A stretch of 64,000 bases of DNA from Chitinophaga sp. Ak27 (GCF_012726295.1 NZ_JABAOB010000003.1:806001-870000), one strand, 5' to 3'; positions 1-8,159 are shown, counted from the first letter of the stretch. Program-made: numbers and translations. The notes: generated by a model not told the origin, from the letters alone.

Positions 1-717
1 ACCGGTGATTTCGATGGTAAAACCTTTACCAACGATCATACTCCCGAAACGCAGCTCTTTGTAGACTATGGCAAGACATTTTATGCCGCTATTCCCTACA
101 ATCATCTGCCTGCTAACCACCAGATGATGATAGGATGGCTGATGCCTTTCGAAACGGCTACCTGGCCGTGGCGGGGACAAATGTCTATCCCCCGCGACTT
201 GCAGCTAAAAACTACGTCGGCGGGCATACGTTTATTTCAACAACCGGCCACAGTATTGAATGGCTACCTGGAAAAATTGCCAGCAACTAAAAAATGGCAG
301 CAGCGCAATGTTTCGTTGAACAGTAAAGTATTGCCCATTAACAATAGCCGGCAGTTTAATACCAATGCCAACTGGATAGATGCTACATTTACCCCGGGCA
401 CAGCCAGCGACTTTGGTGTAAAAGTAGCGCAACATAGTAATGGCAGTGGGGTAGTAGTGGGCTATAATGTACAGCGCCAGGAAATATATATCAATGATGG
501 CAAAGATACCCAACATATGCCGGTACAGCCGGTCAATGGAAAAATTCGCCTGCAGGTATTACTGGATAAATCTTCGCTGGAAGTATTTGTAAATGATGGC
601 GAAAAGGTGATGACTACACTGATATTTCCCGCCAAAGATGCTACCGGATGTGCAGTATTTGCAGAAAATGGGGGAGTACAGCTGAATACCCTGAAAGTAT
701 GGAATATGGATAAATAA
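1..717 (+). CDS. Glycoside hydrolase family 32 protein, C-terminal part (fructan/levan hydrolase type)
   Basis: The open frame enters from the left edge, so the N-terminal catalytic beta-propeller is outside the window; 238 codons remain. The visible part carries the late-propeller signature WPWRGQMSIPRDL (about residues 55-67 of the fragment), typical of GH32 enzymes that cleave beta-fructofuranosides such as sucrose, levan or inulin. It is followed by about 150 residues resembling the GH32 beta-sandwich module, including LLDKSSLEVFVNDGEKVMTT. In the family the nucleophile and acid/base residues lie upstream, so activity cannot be judged here. The protein ends in TAA and is followed at once by a strong terminator. 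The substrate is inferred only from the family. Confidence 0.87.
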   Translation, partial: TGDFDGKTFTNDHTPETQLFVDYGKTFYAAIPYNHLPANHQMMIGWLMPFETATWPWRGQMSIPRDLQLKTTSAGIRLFQQPATVLNGYLEKLPATKKWQQRNVSLNSKVLPINNSRQFNTNANWIDATFTPGTASDFGVKVAQHSNGSGVVVGYNVQRQEIYINDGKDTQHMPVQPVNGKIRLQVLLDKSSLEVFVNDGEKVMTTLIFPAKDATGCAVFAENGGVQLNTLKVWNMDK

Positions 718-737
718 AGAGAGAAGAGGATCAACAC

Positions 738-765
738 GGGGCGTTGCTGATGCGGGCAGCGCCCC
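738..765 (+). terminator. Rho-independent terminator after the GH32 gene
   Basis: GGGGCGTTGC pairs with GCAGCGCCCC (one G-U) around an 8-nt loop, followed by a T-run. It sits 20 bp after the stop codon. Confidence 0.85.
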
Positions 766-887
766 ATATTTTTTTATAGCAATTCGCTGCCGGATAAATT
801 TGCTGCATGCAGTATTCGCTTAATTCCCCGAAATCATCCTATCTTGCTGTAGGTTAACCGGGTGCTGTTTTCATAAAGGAACAAAAG

Positions 888-1262
888 ATGAAGGAACGAA
901 TTTATAAGTTCGGAAATATAGCCATTGCCATTGTTTGGATTGTAAACGGGCTGTTTTGTAAGTTATTAAATGGTGTAACCCGCCACGAGCTAATAGTAGC
1001 ACGGATCCTGGGCCCAACATATGCTTCGCCTCTTACCCGTATGATTGGCTTCCTGGAAGTGTTAATGGCGGTGTGGGTATTATCGGGAATCAAGCCGCGA
1101 TGGTGTACCTTGTCGCAAATGGTGTTGGTAGGTGCCATGAACATCCTCGAATTTTTTTTGGCGGGAGATCTCCTGCTTTTTGGCCCGCTGAACATCGTTA
1201 TCGCAGCAATATTTATTATCTTACTGTATATACACGGCTATAGGCTGTCTGTAGAAAAATAA
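888..1262 (+). CDS. DoxX-like family small membrane protein
   Basis: A 124-residue protein with four hydrophobic segments, starting MKERIYKFGNIAIAIVWIVN. Spacing and length fit the DoxX-like family of four-helix inner-membrane proteins, whose biochemical role is generally unknown. An AG-rich stretch just upstream (AAAGGAACAAAAG) may help initiation. The DUF2071 gene begins 7 bp after its stop, so the two are almost certainly co-transcribed. This is the first gene of a four-gene cluster running to 3138 in which every later junction is a short gap or an overlap. Function is not assigned. Confidence 0.7.
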   Translation: MKERIYKFGNIAIAIVWIVNGLFCKLLNGVTRHELIVARILGPTYASPLTRMIGFLEVLMAVWVLSGIKPRWCTLSQMVLVGAMNILEFFLAGDLLLFGPLNIVIAAIFIILLYIHGYRLSVEK

Positions 1263-1269
1263 GCTGGTT

Positions 1270-2010
1270 ATGTGGTCCCTTCTCAAGAATCATCCTTTTG
1301 CAGTACAGGCTTTTTTTGAAAATTCATTGGTACTCACCTATGCGCTTCCGGCAGAAGCACTGCAGCCGCTTGTTCCCGCCCCGCTTGAATTGGAGCGGTT
1401 TCAGGATAAATGGGCCTTTGTGGCATTGGCACTGGTGAAAACAAAAGGGCTACGGCCCAAAGGATTTCCGGCTTTTATGGGCAATGATTTTATTTTAGCC
1501 GGCTACCGGGTTTTTGTAAGGTATACTACCAGCCAGGGGAAAAGGCTAAGGGGATTGTTTATCTTGAAGTCGGAAACGAATAAGAAGAAAATGCAGTACC
1601 TGGGAAACTTGTTTACACACTACCATTACACCACTACCGATATGAAGATGATAACCGGCAATGAACTACTGGAGGTTACATCGGCACAGTCAGGTATACA
1701 CATATCGGTCGATACTACGCAACCCGATACCGCGTTGCCAGCCACTTCGCCGTTCGACAGCTGGAAGGAGGCCCGGCGATTTGCAGGCCCACTGCCGTTT
1801 ACATTTACCTGCGAACCCGGATCTGATAAGGTATTGATCATTGAAGGGGTAAGAGAACATTGGACGCCGCAGCCAGTGAAAGTTAATCATGCGGAAGTCG
1901 GTTTTCTGCGTGAGCCGGCTTTCCGGGAGGCGCGGCTGGCCAATGCTTTTCTCATCCAGGAAGTACCCTACTGTTGGAAGAAAGGAAAAACAGATGTATG
2001 GAAAAGATAG
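1270..2010 (+). CDS. DUF2071 family protein (YqjF-like)
   Basis: 246 residues. The N-terminal pattern, with HPFAVQAFFENSLVLTYALP followed by LVPAPLELERF and later HYHY and GVREHWTPQPVKVNHAEVGFL, fits DUF2071, a family structurally related to acetoacetate decarboxylase but without established chemistry. No signal peptide or transmembrane helix is apparent, so it is probably cytosolic. It follows the DoxX-like gene by 7 bp, and its 3' end overlaps the start of the methyltransferase gene by 13 bp, indicating translational coupling. Family call is good; function unknown. Confidence 0.75.
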   Translation: MWSLLKNHPFAVQAFFENSLVLTYALPAEALQPLVPAPLELERFQDKWAFVALALVKTKGLRPKGFPAFMGNDFILAGYRVFVRYTTSQGKRLRGLFILKSETNKKKMQYLGNLFTHYHYTTTDMKMITGNELLEVTSAQSGIHISVDTTQPDTALPATSPFDSWKEARRFAGPLPFTFTCEPGSDKVLIIEGVREHWTPQPVKVNHAEVGFLREPAFREARLANAFLIQEVPYCWKKGKTDVWKR

Positions 2011-2747
2011 ACAGGAAGCCATTCCAGGGTGTCGTAAACATCATCCGTTTCAACTGGCACTTTTACGTCATAGCGGTATTGCTGCTGGTGTTGTTGGGCT
2101 GTTTCAGTGAATACCTATTCTTGCAGGTAGCTTGCTGGCTACTCGCAGGAAGTGTGTTGTTGTCGCTTACAGCTTCCTGGTATATCTACGACAGGTCAGC
2201 ATTGTATAGCCTTCATTGGCTGGATGACCTGGTTACATCGCCGGGTAAACAACTGATGAACGTGCATGCAGGATTTGATGAAACCAGCTACCTGCTATTA
2301 CAAAAGTATCCGGAAAGTAAACTAACGGTATTCGATTTTTATGACCCGGTCAAACACACCGAAGTGTCTATTGAACGGGCACGCAGGGTTTATGCAGCTT
2401 ATCCCGGCACTCAAACCATTACCACGGCTAACATACCCGTGGCTACGGCATCGGCCGATATGATCCTGGTTTTTATGGCAGCCCACGAGATTCGTGATGA
2501 GGCTGAAAGGAATATTTTTTTCCGGGAGCTGCGCCGCAGTTTACAAAGCCAGGGAAGGATTGTAGTGGTAGAGCATCTCAGGGATATCCGCAATTTCATG
2601 GCATATAACCTGGGGTTCCTGCATTTTTTTTCCAGGTCAACCTGGCAACGTACTTTTCTCGCTGCCGGTTTGGACATGGTTAGCGAAATAAAAATAACCC
2701 CTTTTTTATCAGCCTTTTTATTAGAGAAAAATGGAATGGCATCTTAA
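1998..2747 (+). CDS. Membrane-anchored class I SAM-dependent methyltransferase
   Basis: 249 residues from the ATG at 1998, preferred over a TTG at 1974 lying deeper inside the upstream gene. Two hydrophobic segments (about residues 20-65) precede a methyltransferase-like domain with VFDFYDP as an acidic loop, TANIPVATASADMILVFMAAHEIRD as the motif II-III region (quoted in part here as ASADMILVFMAAHEI), and SQGRIVVVEHLRD. The substrate is unknown; the anchor suggests it acts at the inner face of the cytoplasmic membrane. It overlaps both neighbours (13 bp upstream, 17 bp downstream), so the cluster is translated as a unit. The classical glycine-rich motif I is not obvious, so the family call is moderately confident. 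Confidence 0.65.
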   Translation: MEKIDRKPFQGVVNIIRFNWHFYVIAVLLLVLLGCFSEYLFLQVACWLLAGSVLLSLTASWYIYDRSALYSLHWLDDLVTSPGKQLMNVHAGFDETSYLLLQKYPESKLTVFDFYDPVKHTEVSIERARRVYAAYPGTQTITTANIPVATASADMILVFMAAHEIRDEAERNIFFRELRRSLQSQGRIVVVEHLRDIRNFMAYNLGFLHFFSRSTWQRTFLAAGLDMVSEIKITPFLSAFLLEKNGMAS

Positions 2748-3138
2748 AACCATCGGATATATACTCGTGTTGCTGGCGCTATTGCACGCTTTTTTTCCAA
2801 AGTATTTTAATTGGAGAGAAGAATTTGCGCCGTTGACGCTTTTAAGCAGGCAAATTATGTATGTGCATACTTTCTTTATTGCCTTAATAGTACTGTTGAT
2901 GGGAATAGGATGCATTTATGCGGCAGAAGATATCTTGCATACCCGCCTGGGGCATTTGTTGTCATTGGGCCTGTTCATTTTCTGGATTTGTCGTTTGTTC
3001 TTCCAGTTTTTTGTTTACTCTCCCTCGCTATGGAAAGGCAAGCGCTTTGAAACCACTATGCATATTATCTTTTCTTTTCTCTGGGGCTATTTTAGTATAG
3101 TCTTCTTTATGATATTTAAGGCCAATATCAATATTTAA
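2731..3138 (+). CDS. Four-helix membrane protein of unknown function
   Basis: 135 residues with about four transmembrane segments (near residues 7-23, 43-63, 75-97 and 110-130). It starts inside the end of the methyltransferase gene (17 bp overlap) and its 3' end overlaps the convergent alkB gene by 11 bp. I do not recognise a characterised family. The conserved-looking context (DoxX-like, DUF2071, methyltransferase, this gene) suggests a common envelope-associated task, but that is inference. Confidence 0.6.
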   Translation: MEWHLKTIGYILVLLALLHAFFPKYFNWREEFAPLTLLSRQIMYVHTFFIALIVLLMGIGCIYAAEDILHTRLGHLLSLGLFIFWICRLFFQFFVYSPSLWKGKRFETTMHIIFSFLWGYFSIVFFMIFKANINI

Positions 3139-3754
3139 TCACCCGGAAGGTAAGGTTAATCCGCTCTTTTACCGGTTTACTGGTTTTAGGCACCTGGTGC
3201 TGCCAATGATGTTGCAATGCGCCCTGCATGATGAGCAAACTGCCATGGGTTAAAGGAATCTCTATTTTTTCTTTCGTTTGAATATGCCGCAAATGAAACT
3301 TCCTGGTAGCGCCAAAATTCACGGAAGCAATCACAGGATGCTGCCCCAGTCCCGGCTCTGCATCGGTATGCCAGGCAATGGAGTCGTTTCCATCGCGGTA
3401 TAGGTTCAATAACACGCTGTTGAAAACAACTCCTGCCAGTGGATTGATGCGTTTGTTGATATCCATTAAATCGGCCGTCCATGGTTGGGGATGGTGCGTA
3501 ACGCCGGAAAATGTATAGGAGGTCCCCTCTTCGCCATACCATGCGCTTAACCGCGGAAAATTCACCAGTTTGCCATAGAGCTGCATTGACTCCTGCTTCC
3601 ACTGGATCTGTTCTTTCAGTGAGGTAAAGAATGCATCACTTTCCGCTTTGGTGAAAAAGTCAGGCTGGAAATAATAGGCGCCATCGCGAATGGTATGTAG
3701 TCCCGGTGATGCGGGGTGATTAGCGGCGTCTTCAAATAAATCTAATTGGCCCAT
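3128..3754 (-). CDS. alkB: AlkB-family Fe(II)/2-oxoglutarate-dependent dioxygenase (alkylated nucleic-acid repair)
   Basis: 208 residues from the ATG at 3754; a 34-codon upstream extension is rejected because it encodes hydrophobic residues unlike the family. The iron triad is visible as H129 and D131 (WHTDAEPG) plus a distal histidine near 186 (MQGALQHHWQHQVPK). The 2-oxoglutarate-binding arginines appear in RINLTFRVI (R198 and R204). Such enzymes oxidatively demethylate alkylated bases, with architecture closest to ALKBH2/3-type bacterial homologues. It lies downstream of the SRPBCC genes on the same strand but 115 bp away, so may have its own promoter. Its stop overlaps the convergent membrane-protein gene. 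Confidence 0.9.
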   Translation of the reverse strand: MGQLDLFEDAANHPASPGLHTIRDGAYYFQPDFFTKAESDAFFTSLKEQIQWKQESMQLYGKLVNFPRLSAWYGEEGTSYTFSGVTHHPQPWTADLMDINKRINPLAGVVFNSVLLNLYRDGNDSIAWHTDAEPGLGQHPVIASVNFGATRKFHLRHIQTKEKIEIPLTHGSLLIMQGALQHHWQHQVPKTSKPVKERINLTFRVIKY

Positions 3755-3869
3755 GATTAAAGGTAGGGAAATCGTGGGAATGAAGGCATAACGTGTATGT
3801 TTAATGCAGAGAAAAATAAAAAAGGGAGATGTCATCACATCTCCCTCCCAATACATATATTTGTTATCA

Positions 3870-4283
3870 TTAATTTGCTTCCGTATAACTTTTAAAGTTA
3901 TTCAGGATCGCCTGCCACCCGTTTTTCTGCATTTCAATCGGGTGTTCTGTTTCCGGGTCAAATGCAACATCTACTTCGGTTTGGTCATCCTTCTTTTTGA
4001 AGGATACGCTTGCTTGCCGGCCGTTAGGCATGGTATAAGTAAATTTTTCGCCATCCACTACTTCATCATATACGGCTTCAAAGTCGAAGCCAAAACTTCC
4101 GTCCTTGGCTTCCATCCGGGCAGCGTATTTTCCGCCTACGCGCAGATCGTTGGAAGCGGAGGGGCAATGCCAGGAAGGATCAGCAAAGTTCCATTTTGTA
4201 ATGTGTTCAGGACGATTATAATAGTCCCACACTTTTTTACGGTCCGCATGTACGGTGGCGGTTACGGTTACTTTGTTGCTCAT
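3870..4283 (-). CDS. SRPBCC (AHSA1-like) domain protein
   Basis: 137 residues forming one START/Bet v1-like fold: N-terminal VTATVHADRKKVWDYYNRPEHITKW, a central beta-rich part, and a C-terminal helix ending GWQAILNNFKSYTEAN (all quoted in short pieces). Single-domain AHSA1 proteins bind hydrophobic ligands in a cavity, and many are encoded beside ArsR regulators as here. The gene starts 3 bp after the stop of the other SRPBCC gene, so it is the last gene of the DoxX-ArsR-SRPBCC-SRPBCC set. The ligand is not inferable. Confidence 0.85.
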   Translation of the reverse strand: MSNKVTVTATVHADRKKVWDYYNRPEHITKWNFADPSWHCPSASNDLRVGGKYAARMEAKDGSFGFDFEAVYDEVVDGEKFTYTMPNGRQASVSFKKKDDQTEVDVAFDPETEHPIEMQKNGWQAILNNFKSYTEAN

Positions 4284-4286
4284 TTT

Positions 4287-4790
4287 TTATGACTTTAAAG
4301 TGAGTAATAATTCATCGAGTTTATTCAGGGTAGCAGTCATTCCTTGTTCCATGCCCATTTGAATGACTTGTTCCAGGTCTGCCAGCGATTTGTAGGTAAC
4401 GATGGTTTCCACCAGGGCGTTTTCTCCTTTATCAGTAAAAGTAACTAGCCATTCTGCGCGGGGAAGCGCTTCATTGATTTCAGCGGCTTCATTACTAAAA
4501 GCATCCAGGGAAGTGTAGAAGTCAATGGCTTTGATCTTCAGGTAGGCGGTATAGCCCCAATACTCTGTGCCGTTGGGTTCTACCATGGCATAGTGCCAGT
4601 GACCTCCTTCGCGGAAGTCCATCGATTTTGTTTTGGTAGTTAATGGAGCGGGGGCAAACCAGCGGTCCAGTAATTCACTTTTGGTGTAGCAATCCCATAC
4701 CAATGGCCTACCGGCCAGGAACTCACGCCTGATAGTCAGCGTATTATTTTTTTTATCTGCGATGAAGTCAAATTGCAAATTAGGTTTCAT
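4287..4790 (-). CDS. SRPBCC (AHSA1-like) domain protein
   Basis: 167 residues, AHSA1-type, with the pattern REFLAGRPLVWDCYTKSELL, WFAPAPLTTKTKSMDFREGG and a C-terminal GMEQGMTATLNKLDELL helix. The start codon shares one base with the ArsR stop codon, which is the usual arrangement of ArsR-SRPBCC operons in Bacteroidota and Firmicutes. Cytosolic, probably a small-molecule carrier or sensor partner. It is paralogous in fold to the next gene but clearly diverged. Confidence 0.87.
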   Translation of the reverse strand: MKPNLQFDFIADKKNNTLTIRREFLAGRPLVWDCYTKSELLDRWFAPAPLTTKTKSMDFREGGHWHYAMVEPNGTEYWGYTAYLKIKAIDFYTSLDAFSNEAAEINEALPRAEWLVTFTDKGENALVETIVTYKSLADLEQVIQMGMEQGMTATLNKLDELLLTLKS

Positions 4791-5107
4791 TATTTTTTCT
4801 TTTTTATAGTAGCTAAAAGTTGATCAAGTTGGTCAAAGCGGCTTTCCCAGATTTTCCTGAATTGTTCCAGCCATTTATCTATTTCTTTCATTTTATCAAT
4901 TTCGAGTTGATAAAATATTTCCCGGCCCTGGTGTTCCTGCTTCACCAATTCACATTCCGTGAGGATCTTCAGGTGCTTGGAAATAGCTTGCCGGGTGGTA
5001 TCGAAATGCTCAGCAATCGCGTTGGGGGTCATGGCCTGTATGGCAATTAAAGCGATAATCGCTCGTCTCGTCGGATCGGCAATGGCCTGGAAAATATCTC
5101 TTCTCAT
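4790..5107 (-). CDS. ArsR-family winged-helix transcriptional regulator
   Basis: 105 residues. The N-terminal half carries the family signature (IFQAIADPTRRAIIALI) and the recognition helix region (NAIAEHFDTTRQAISKHLKI). There is no CxC metal site in the alpha-3 helix, so metal sensing of the classical ArsR type is unlikely. Members of this metal-free subgroup are encoded directly before AHSA1/SRPBCC genes, as seen here. It probably represses its own operon, and two 12-bp palindromes upstream of the DoxX gene are candidate operators. The gap to the DoxX gene is 60 bp. Confidence 0.87.
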   Translation of the reverse strand: MRRDIFQAIADPTRRAIIALIAIQAMTPNAIAEHFDTTRQAISKHLKILTECELVKQEHQGREIFYQLEIDKMKEIDKWLEQFRKIWESRFDQLDQLLATIKKKK

Positions 5108-5167
5108 ACAGGTGTCATTTCATTTTTTAGTAGATCAGGAGATGCGCTCCGCCATTCTACCAGTTTA

Positions 5168-5545
5168 TTACCTGATCATCGGCAGGTACTTTTCCCTGTT
5201 GTCGATCATTACCCAGGCAATGATGGCGATGAGCACCAATACAATAGGCAACCCTGATGGGGCCATACTGATATTGGCCAGCAAAATACCTATTAAAACC
5301 GGTAGAATAACAATAGCTCCCAGCGCCCTGGTTTTTGGGATCATTAACAGCAGGCCACCAAGCACTTCTGTGGCGCCTACCAGCGGCATCAGCCAGCCTA
5401 TTTCCATAAATGCCATCCCGGCTTTTACCATTTTCTCCGGCATGTCTTTAGGCATAGGCATGTAGTGGAAGAATTTGTCTAACCCTGCATTCATGAACAT
5501 CAGGCCTGTCAACAGGCACAACACAAAAAGGATTTTGTTTTTCAT
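5168..5545 (-). CDS. DoxX-family membrane protein
   Basis: 125 residues, four hydrophobic segments, with N-terminal LCLLTGLMFMNAGLDKFF and the central GATEVLGGLLLMIPKTRALGA typical of DoxX proteins. It is first in the minus-strand set that continues into ArsR and two SRPBCC genes. The region just upstream carries a TAnnTTTG box and paired palindromes. Function within the set is unknown. Confidence 0.8.
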   Translation of the reverse strand: MKNKILFVLCLLTGLMFMNAGLDKFFHYMPMPKDMPEKMVKAGMAFMEIGWLMPLVGATEVLGGLLLMIPKTRALGAIVILPVLIGILLANISMAPSGLPIVLVLIAIIAWVMIDNREKYLPMIR

Positions 5546-5567
5546 AATGACGTAATTATAGTAGTGA

Positions 5568-5605
5568 AACCAATTGGTTGCAAATATATGTGCAACTGAT
5601 CAGTT
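5568..5605 (-). promoter_or_regulatory. Promoter and candidate ArsR operator pair for the DoxX-ArsR operon
   Basis: Read on the minus strand, TATATTTG (5581-5588) matches the Bacteroidota -7 consensus TAnnTTTG. It is flanked by two exact 12-bp palindromes, AACCAATTGGTT (5568-5579) and AACTGATCAGTT (5594-5605), which share the form AAC-N6-GTT and have centres 26 bp apart. Binding by the ArsR protein is inferred. Confidence 0.55.
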
Positions 5606-5782
5606 TCGCAAATTTTTTTGAAGAAAATTTCGGGAGAGTGTTCGCATTGAGCATCAAGGCAATGTTCAGACGAATCGCAATCAGTATCGGGATTTGGCAG
5701 TCCCCAATAAAAAATGATACTAAAGGCCATTCCCGCTCCTAACGTGGCAACCGCGCAACTGTTTGGTCCTGTTCGGGATAAC

Positions 5783-5815
5783 TGCCTAGGCAATGTTGTC
5801 AACATTGCCTAGGCA
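5783..5815. repeat. Perfect 16-bp inverted repeat with 1-nt centre
   Basis: TGCCTAGGCAATGTTG (5783-5798) is followed, after one T, by its exact reverse complement (5800-5815). Each arm itself contains the 10-bp palindrome TGCCTAGGCA. There is no T-run next to it, so it is not a simple terminator. Confidence 0.9.
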
Positions 5816-5928
5816 TGGAGACAATACAGGGGGCAAGCTGGCCGGGTTGACATTGTACTTGCCGACGGGAGGGGCTTCCCACTATTCTTTGGGACCTAGA
5901 AGATTCGGACCCAATATTGATCGAAAAA

Positions 5929-7059
5929 TTATCCTATTAATGACGACGGCAAATGGTCTCTTTTGGTAAAATGTCGTCGTAGATTCATCATAGGTACTTC
6001 GTAAAACCGATATAAGAGAAATGAAAATACGATAGTTACTACCCAAAATAGGAGCAATTGAACATATATATTTATAAGGAAGGTTTTGGCCAGCTTCTGA
6101 ACTAGCATGCTCTGAACTATAGTGTAATTTATCAAATACATCGAATAAGATATGTGACTTATGAATGTGATGCTCCGATAAAATATTCCATTGGATTGCA
6201 TGGTTAGTGAAGATAATTTAGGGAGAAGCAGTAGCGTCCCTATGGAGAAGAAGGTAAGATTGTAGTAATTGAAAGGCAGAACAGGAATGACCCAGAAAAG
6301 CCGGTATATGTTGGGCGCAAAGAGTATAAACAAGCCTATAAAGAATAGTTGATTTTTATATCTTTTCCATATCTCGAAATCATAAAACATTAGGAACGCC
6401 CCAAGGAAGCCATACATGATTCCGTCTAATCTGGTAACAACCTGCTGTCCAATCATTTTTCCATAATTGGCATCTGGGGCTAACCCAAGTATCCGGAATG
6501 ACCTAAAAACGGTTACAGCTCCGATTACCATAATAATGCAAGCGATAATTGCCTTTTTCTTTTCTACTTTCAGAATGGATATAGCTATAAACAGTGCAGC
6601 CGGAATCAGCAAATAGAACCACTCTTCCACTGCCAGGCTCCACGCTTCAGAAAAAAAATTGGGATGAGGGAAAAAGAGGCTTTGAGAGAAGAAAAAATAG
6701 CTTACCAGGTTATCAGGTAATGTATCTGGCCTTATCAACGCTAAGAATAAGGCAAGTACAGACAGAACTAAGAAGTAATTTGGAAGTGTCCTTAACCATC
6801 TCCTCAGCCAAAAATTAATTAAATCTCCCTTATTGAATTCATCTCGATGAATCGTTTGTAAAAGTATTCCTCCAATTAAGAAGCCGCTTAGAACAAAAAA
6901 AATACCTACACCATCCACTAGGAAGAAGCTAGCTATTGTACTTGGAAGTATTTTTTCTAAATACACGTAGCTATGTGTATACATAACTAATATTATGGCG
7001 CTTGCACGGAGGATATCTAGTCCAAAAATCCTTTTGGGTTGCTTAGAAGCTACAATCAT
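5929..7059 (-). CDS. Acyltransferase family 3 membrane protein (OafA/NodX-like)
   Basis: 376 residues with about ten transmembrane helices. The N-terminal motif FGLDILRASAIILVMYTHSY contains the conserved R and H of this family, and FFVLSGFLIGGILL and SEAWSLAVEEWFY are further family signatures. Such proteins acylate (often O-acetylate) cell-surface sugars, O-antigen or secondary metabolites in the inner membrane. The gene is visibly more AT-rich than its neighbours, uses AT-ending codons, and stands alone beside decayed genes, which suggests horizontal acquisition. The acceptor cannot be predicted from context. Confidence 0.88.
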   Translation of the reverse strand: MIVASKQPKRIFGLDILRASAIILVMYTHSYVYLEKILPSTIASFFLVDGVGIFFVLSGFLIGGILLQTIHRDEFNKGDLINFWLRRWLRTLPNYFLVLSVLALFLALIRPDTLPDNLVSYFFFSQSLFFPHPNFFSEAWSLAVEEWFYLLIPAALFIAISILKVEKKKAIIACIIMVIGAVTVFRSFRILGLAPDANYGKMIGQQVVTRLDGIMYGFLGAFLMFYDFEIWKRYKNQLFFIGLFILFAPNIYRLFWVIPVLPFNYYNLTFFSIGTLLLLPKLSSLTMQSNGIFYRSITFISHISYSMYLINYTIVQSMLVQKLAKTFLINIYVQLLLFWVVTIVFSFLLYRFYEVPMMNLRRHFTKRDHLPSSLIG

Positions 7060-7138
7060 TATAGTATGTTATATTGCGCAAATATAGTATGTATAACGTT
7101 ATCCTCCAAGCATTTTCATTGAAATGTGTGCTGGATAA

Positions 7139-7396
7139 GCATTTCATGGGCTTACATTTTTACAGGTAAATTCCAGGCTAATTCAGGGTATTGATGGTTC
7201 TGATGATATAACGGCAACGCTGTATAATCTTATGTTTAAGTCGATTCGTGAATATTTGAATCTTTTTCTGGGAATAGGTGTAGATTGGTATGTTCGCGTA
7301 CCCCTATACTCACACACATGCCACTTACGAAACGCTGTGGAGAAAAAGAATCCGGATACCTTCCCAAACACCCCTATTAACAGGAGTCTGGAATAA
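7139..7396 (+). pseudogene. Truncated second copy of the DUF6934-like gene
   Basis: The frame from 7139 reads FHGLTFLQVN, GIDGSDDITATLYNLMFKS and REYLNLFLGIGVDWYVRV, matching residue for residue much of the gene at 8160-8725. An in-frame TAA at 7136-7138 removes everything upstream, and after WYVRV the match is lost before a stop at 7394. No start codon is available, so this is a partial duplicate that has decayed. It abuts the AT-rich acyltransferase gene. Confidence 0.8.
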
Positions 7397-7461
7397 AAAT
7401 TGCGGCCTTAAGCTGTCGGACCTTTTATTGTATTTTTTTCCACATTTTAAAAATATAGACA

Positions 7462-7986
7462 ATGAAAAAGGTGACCACAATTATTCCCGCCATCATGCTG
7501 CTATTTATTTCTTGCAGTAAAACAGAAATTGATAACCAAACCAAATTAACGACTGATTCAAAGCTTGCTACAGCTAATTCGACGGCAATGGTTGCCCAGG
7601 GCAACACGACATCCGGGATTAAAAGCACTATACCAGCTTATTATGACTCCTCCCTTTTCAAGATCCAATTTGTGGAATTCTCAGCCCAGGCTGAGGCAAG
7701 CCAGATTGCACACAACAAGAGCCTGAATTTCATTTATCAATCTGATCCCGGGTTGCCCAACAACCAGCCTTTTATTAGCGTGATAGATGCTATCCCCGGA
7801 GATGGCTTCAATCCTGTTTGGAGAGAGGTGCAGATTGTATTTAATGCGGGATTCACCCCACGCCAACTGTTTAGTGATAATGAGGTATTGGCTGCGGCTT
7901 CGGGAACGCACCCTGAAATTACGCTGAACATGACAAGCGAAGTATACTGGTGTCCGGTTATAGGTCAAAAGCCGGTTACAAAGTAG
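7462..7986 (+). CDS. Secreted lipoprotein, possibly DUF7482-like
   Basis: 174 residues. MKKVTTIIPAIMLLFISCSK is a lipoprotein signal peptide with the lipobox FISC (Cys19), so the mature protein is a lipid-anchored envelope protein. After a low-complexity Thr/Ser/Ala stretch comes a compact domain with FKIQFVEF, VIDAIPGDGFNPVWREVQIVF and a C-terminal EITLNMTSEVYWCPVIGQ. The arrangement (P-G-F-x-P-x-W, then a strand ending in CPVI) recalls DUF7482 proteins from memory, but I could not check this. It is followed by a hairpin and seems to be a single-gene unit in the accessory island. Confidence 0.65.
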   Translation: MKKVTTIIPAIMLLFISCSKTEIDNQTKLTTDSKLATANSTAMVAQGNTTSGIKSTIPAYYDSSLFKIQFVEFSAQAEASQIAHNKSLNFIYQSDPGLPNNQPFISVIDAIPGDGFNPVWREVQIVFNAGFTPRQLFSDNEVLAAASGTHPEITLNMTSEVYWCPVIGQKPVTK

Positions 7987-8012
7987 CGCTTATTTGAGGG
8001 TATTTTCTTAAG

Positions 8013-8045
8013 ATTTGGTTGCACTATTTCATTTTGCAACCAAAT
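8013..8045 (+). terminator. Hairpin after the lipoprotein gene
   Basis: ATTTGGTTGCA and TGCAACCAAAT form an 11-bp perfect stem with an 11-nt loop. No clear T-run follows, so termination is possible but not certain. Confidence 0.5.
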
Positions 8046-8159
8046 GAGAGTTAATTATGCCTGGCTTTTCAGGCGAGGTATGCCAGGTACCTGGAATCGA
8101 TTTTTTTAAAGTACTATGTCGTTTTGCCACGTGTATATTTTATACATGATAGTATTGTC

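Larger units (their letters stand above)
5546..5928. other. 383-bp intergenic region at the edge of the accessory island
   Basis: It holds the operator-like palindromes and promoter of the DoxX-ArsR operon (5568-5605) and a perfect 33-nt palindrome (5783-5815). Short frames across it do not resemble any family I know and have no convincing start, so no gene is called. Confidence 0.6.

Noticed and set aside
5542..5805. 87-codon minus-strand frame ending just inside the DoxX gene start
   Set aside because: Crosses the promoter, operators and the 33-nt palindrome, has no recognisable domain, and its start lies inside the palindrome.
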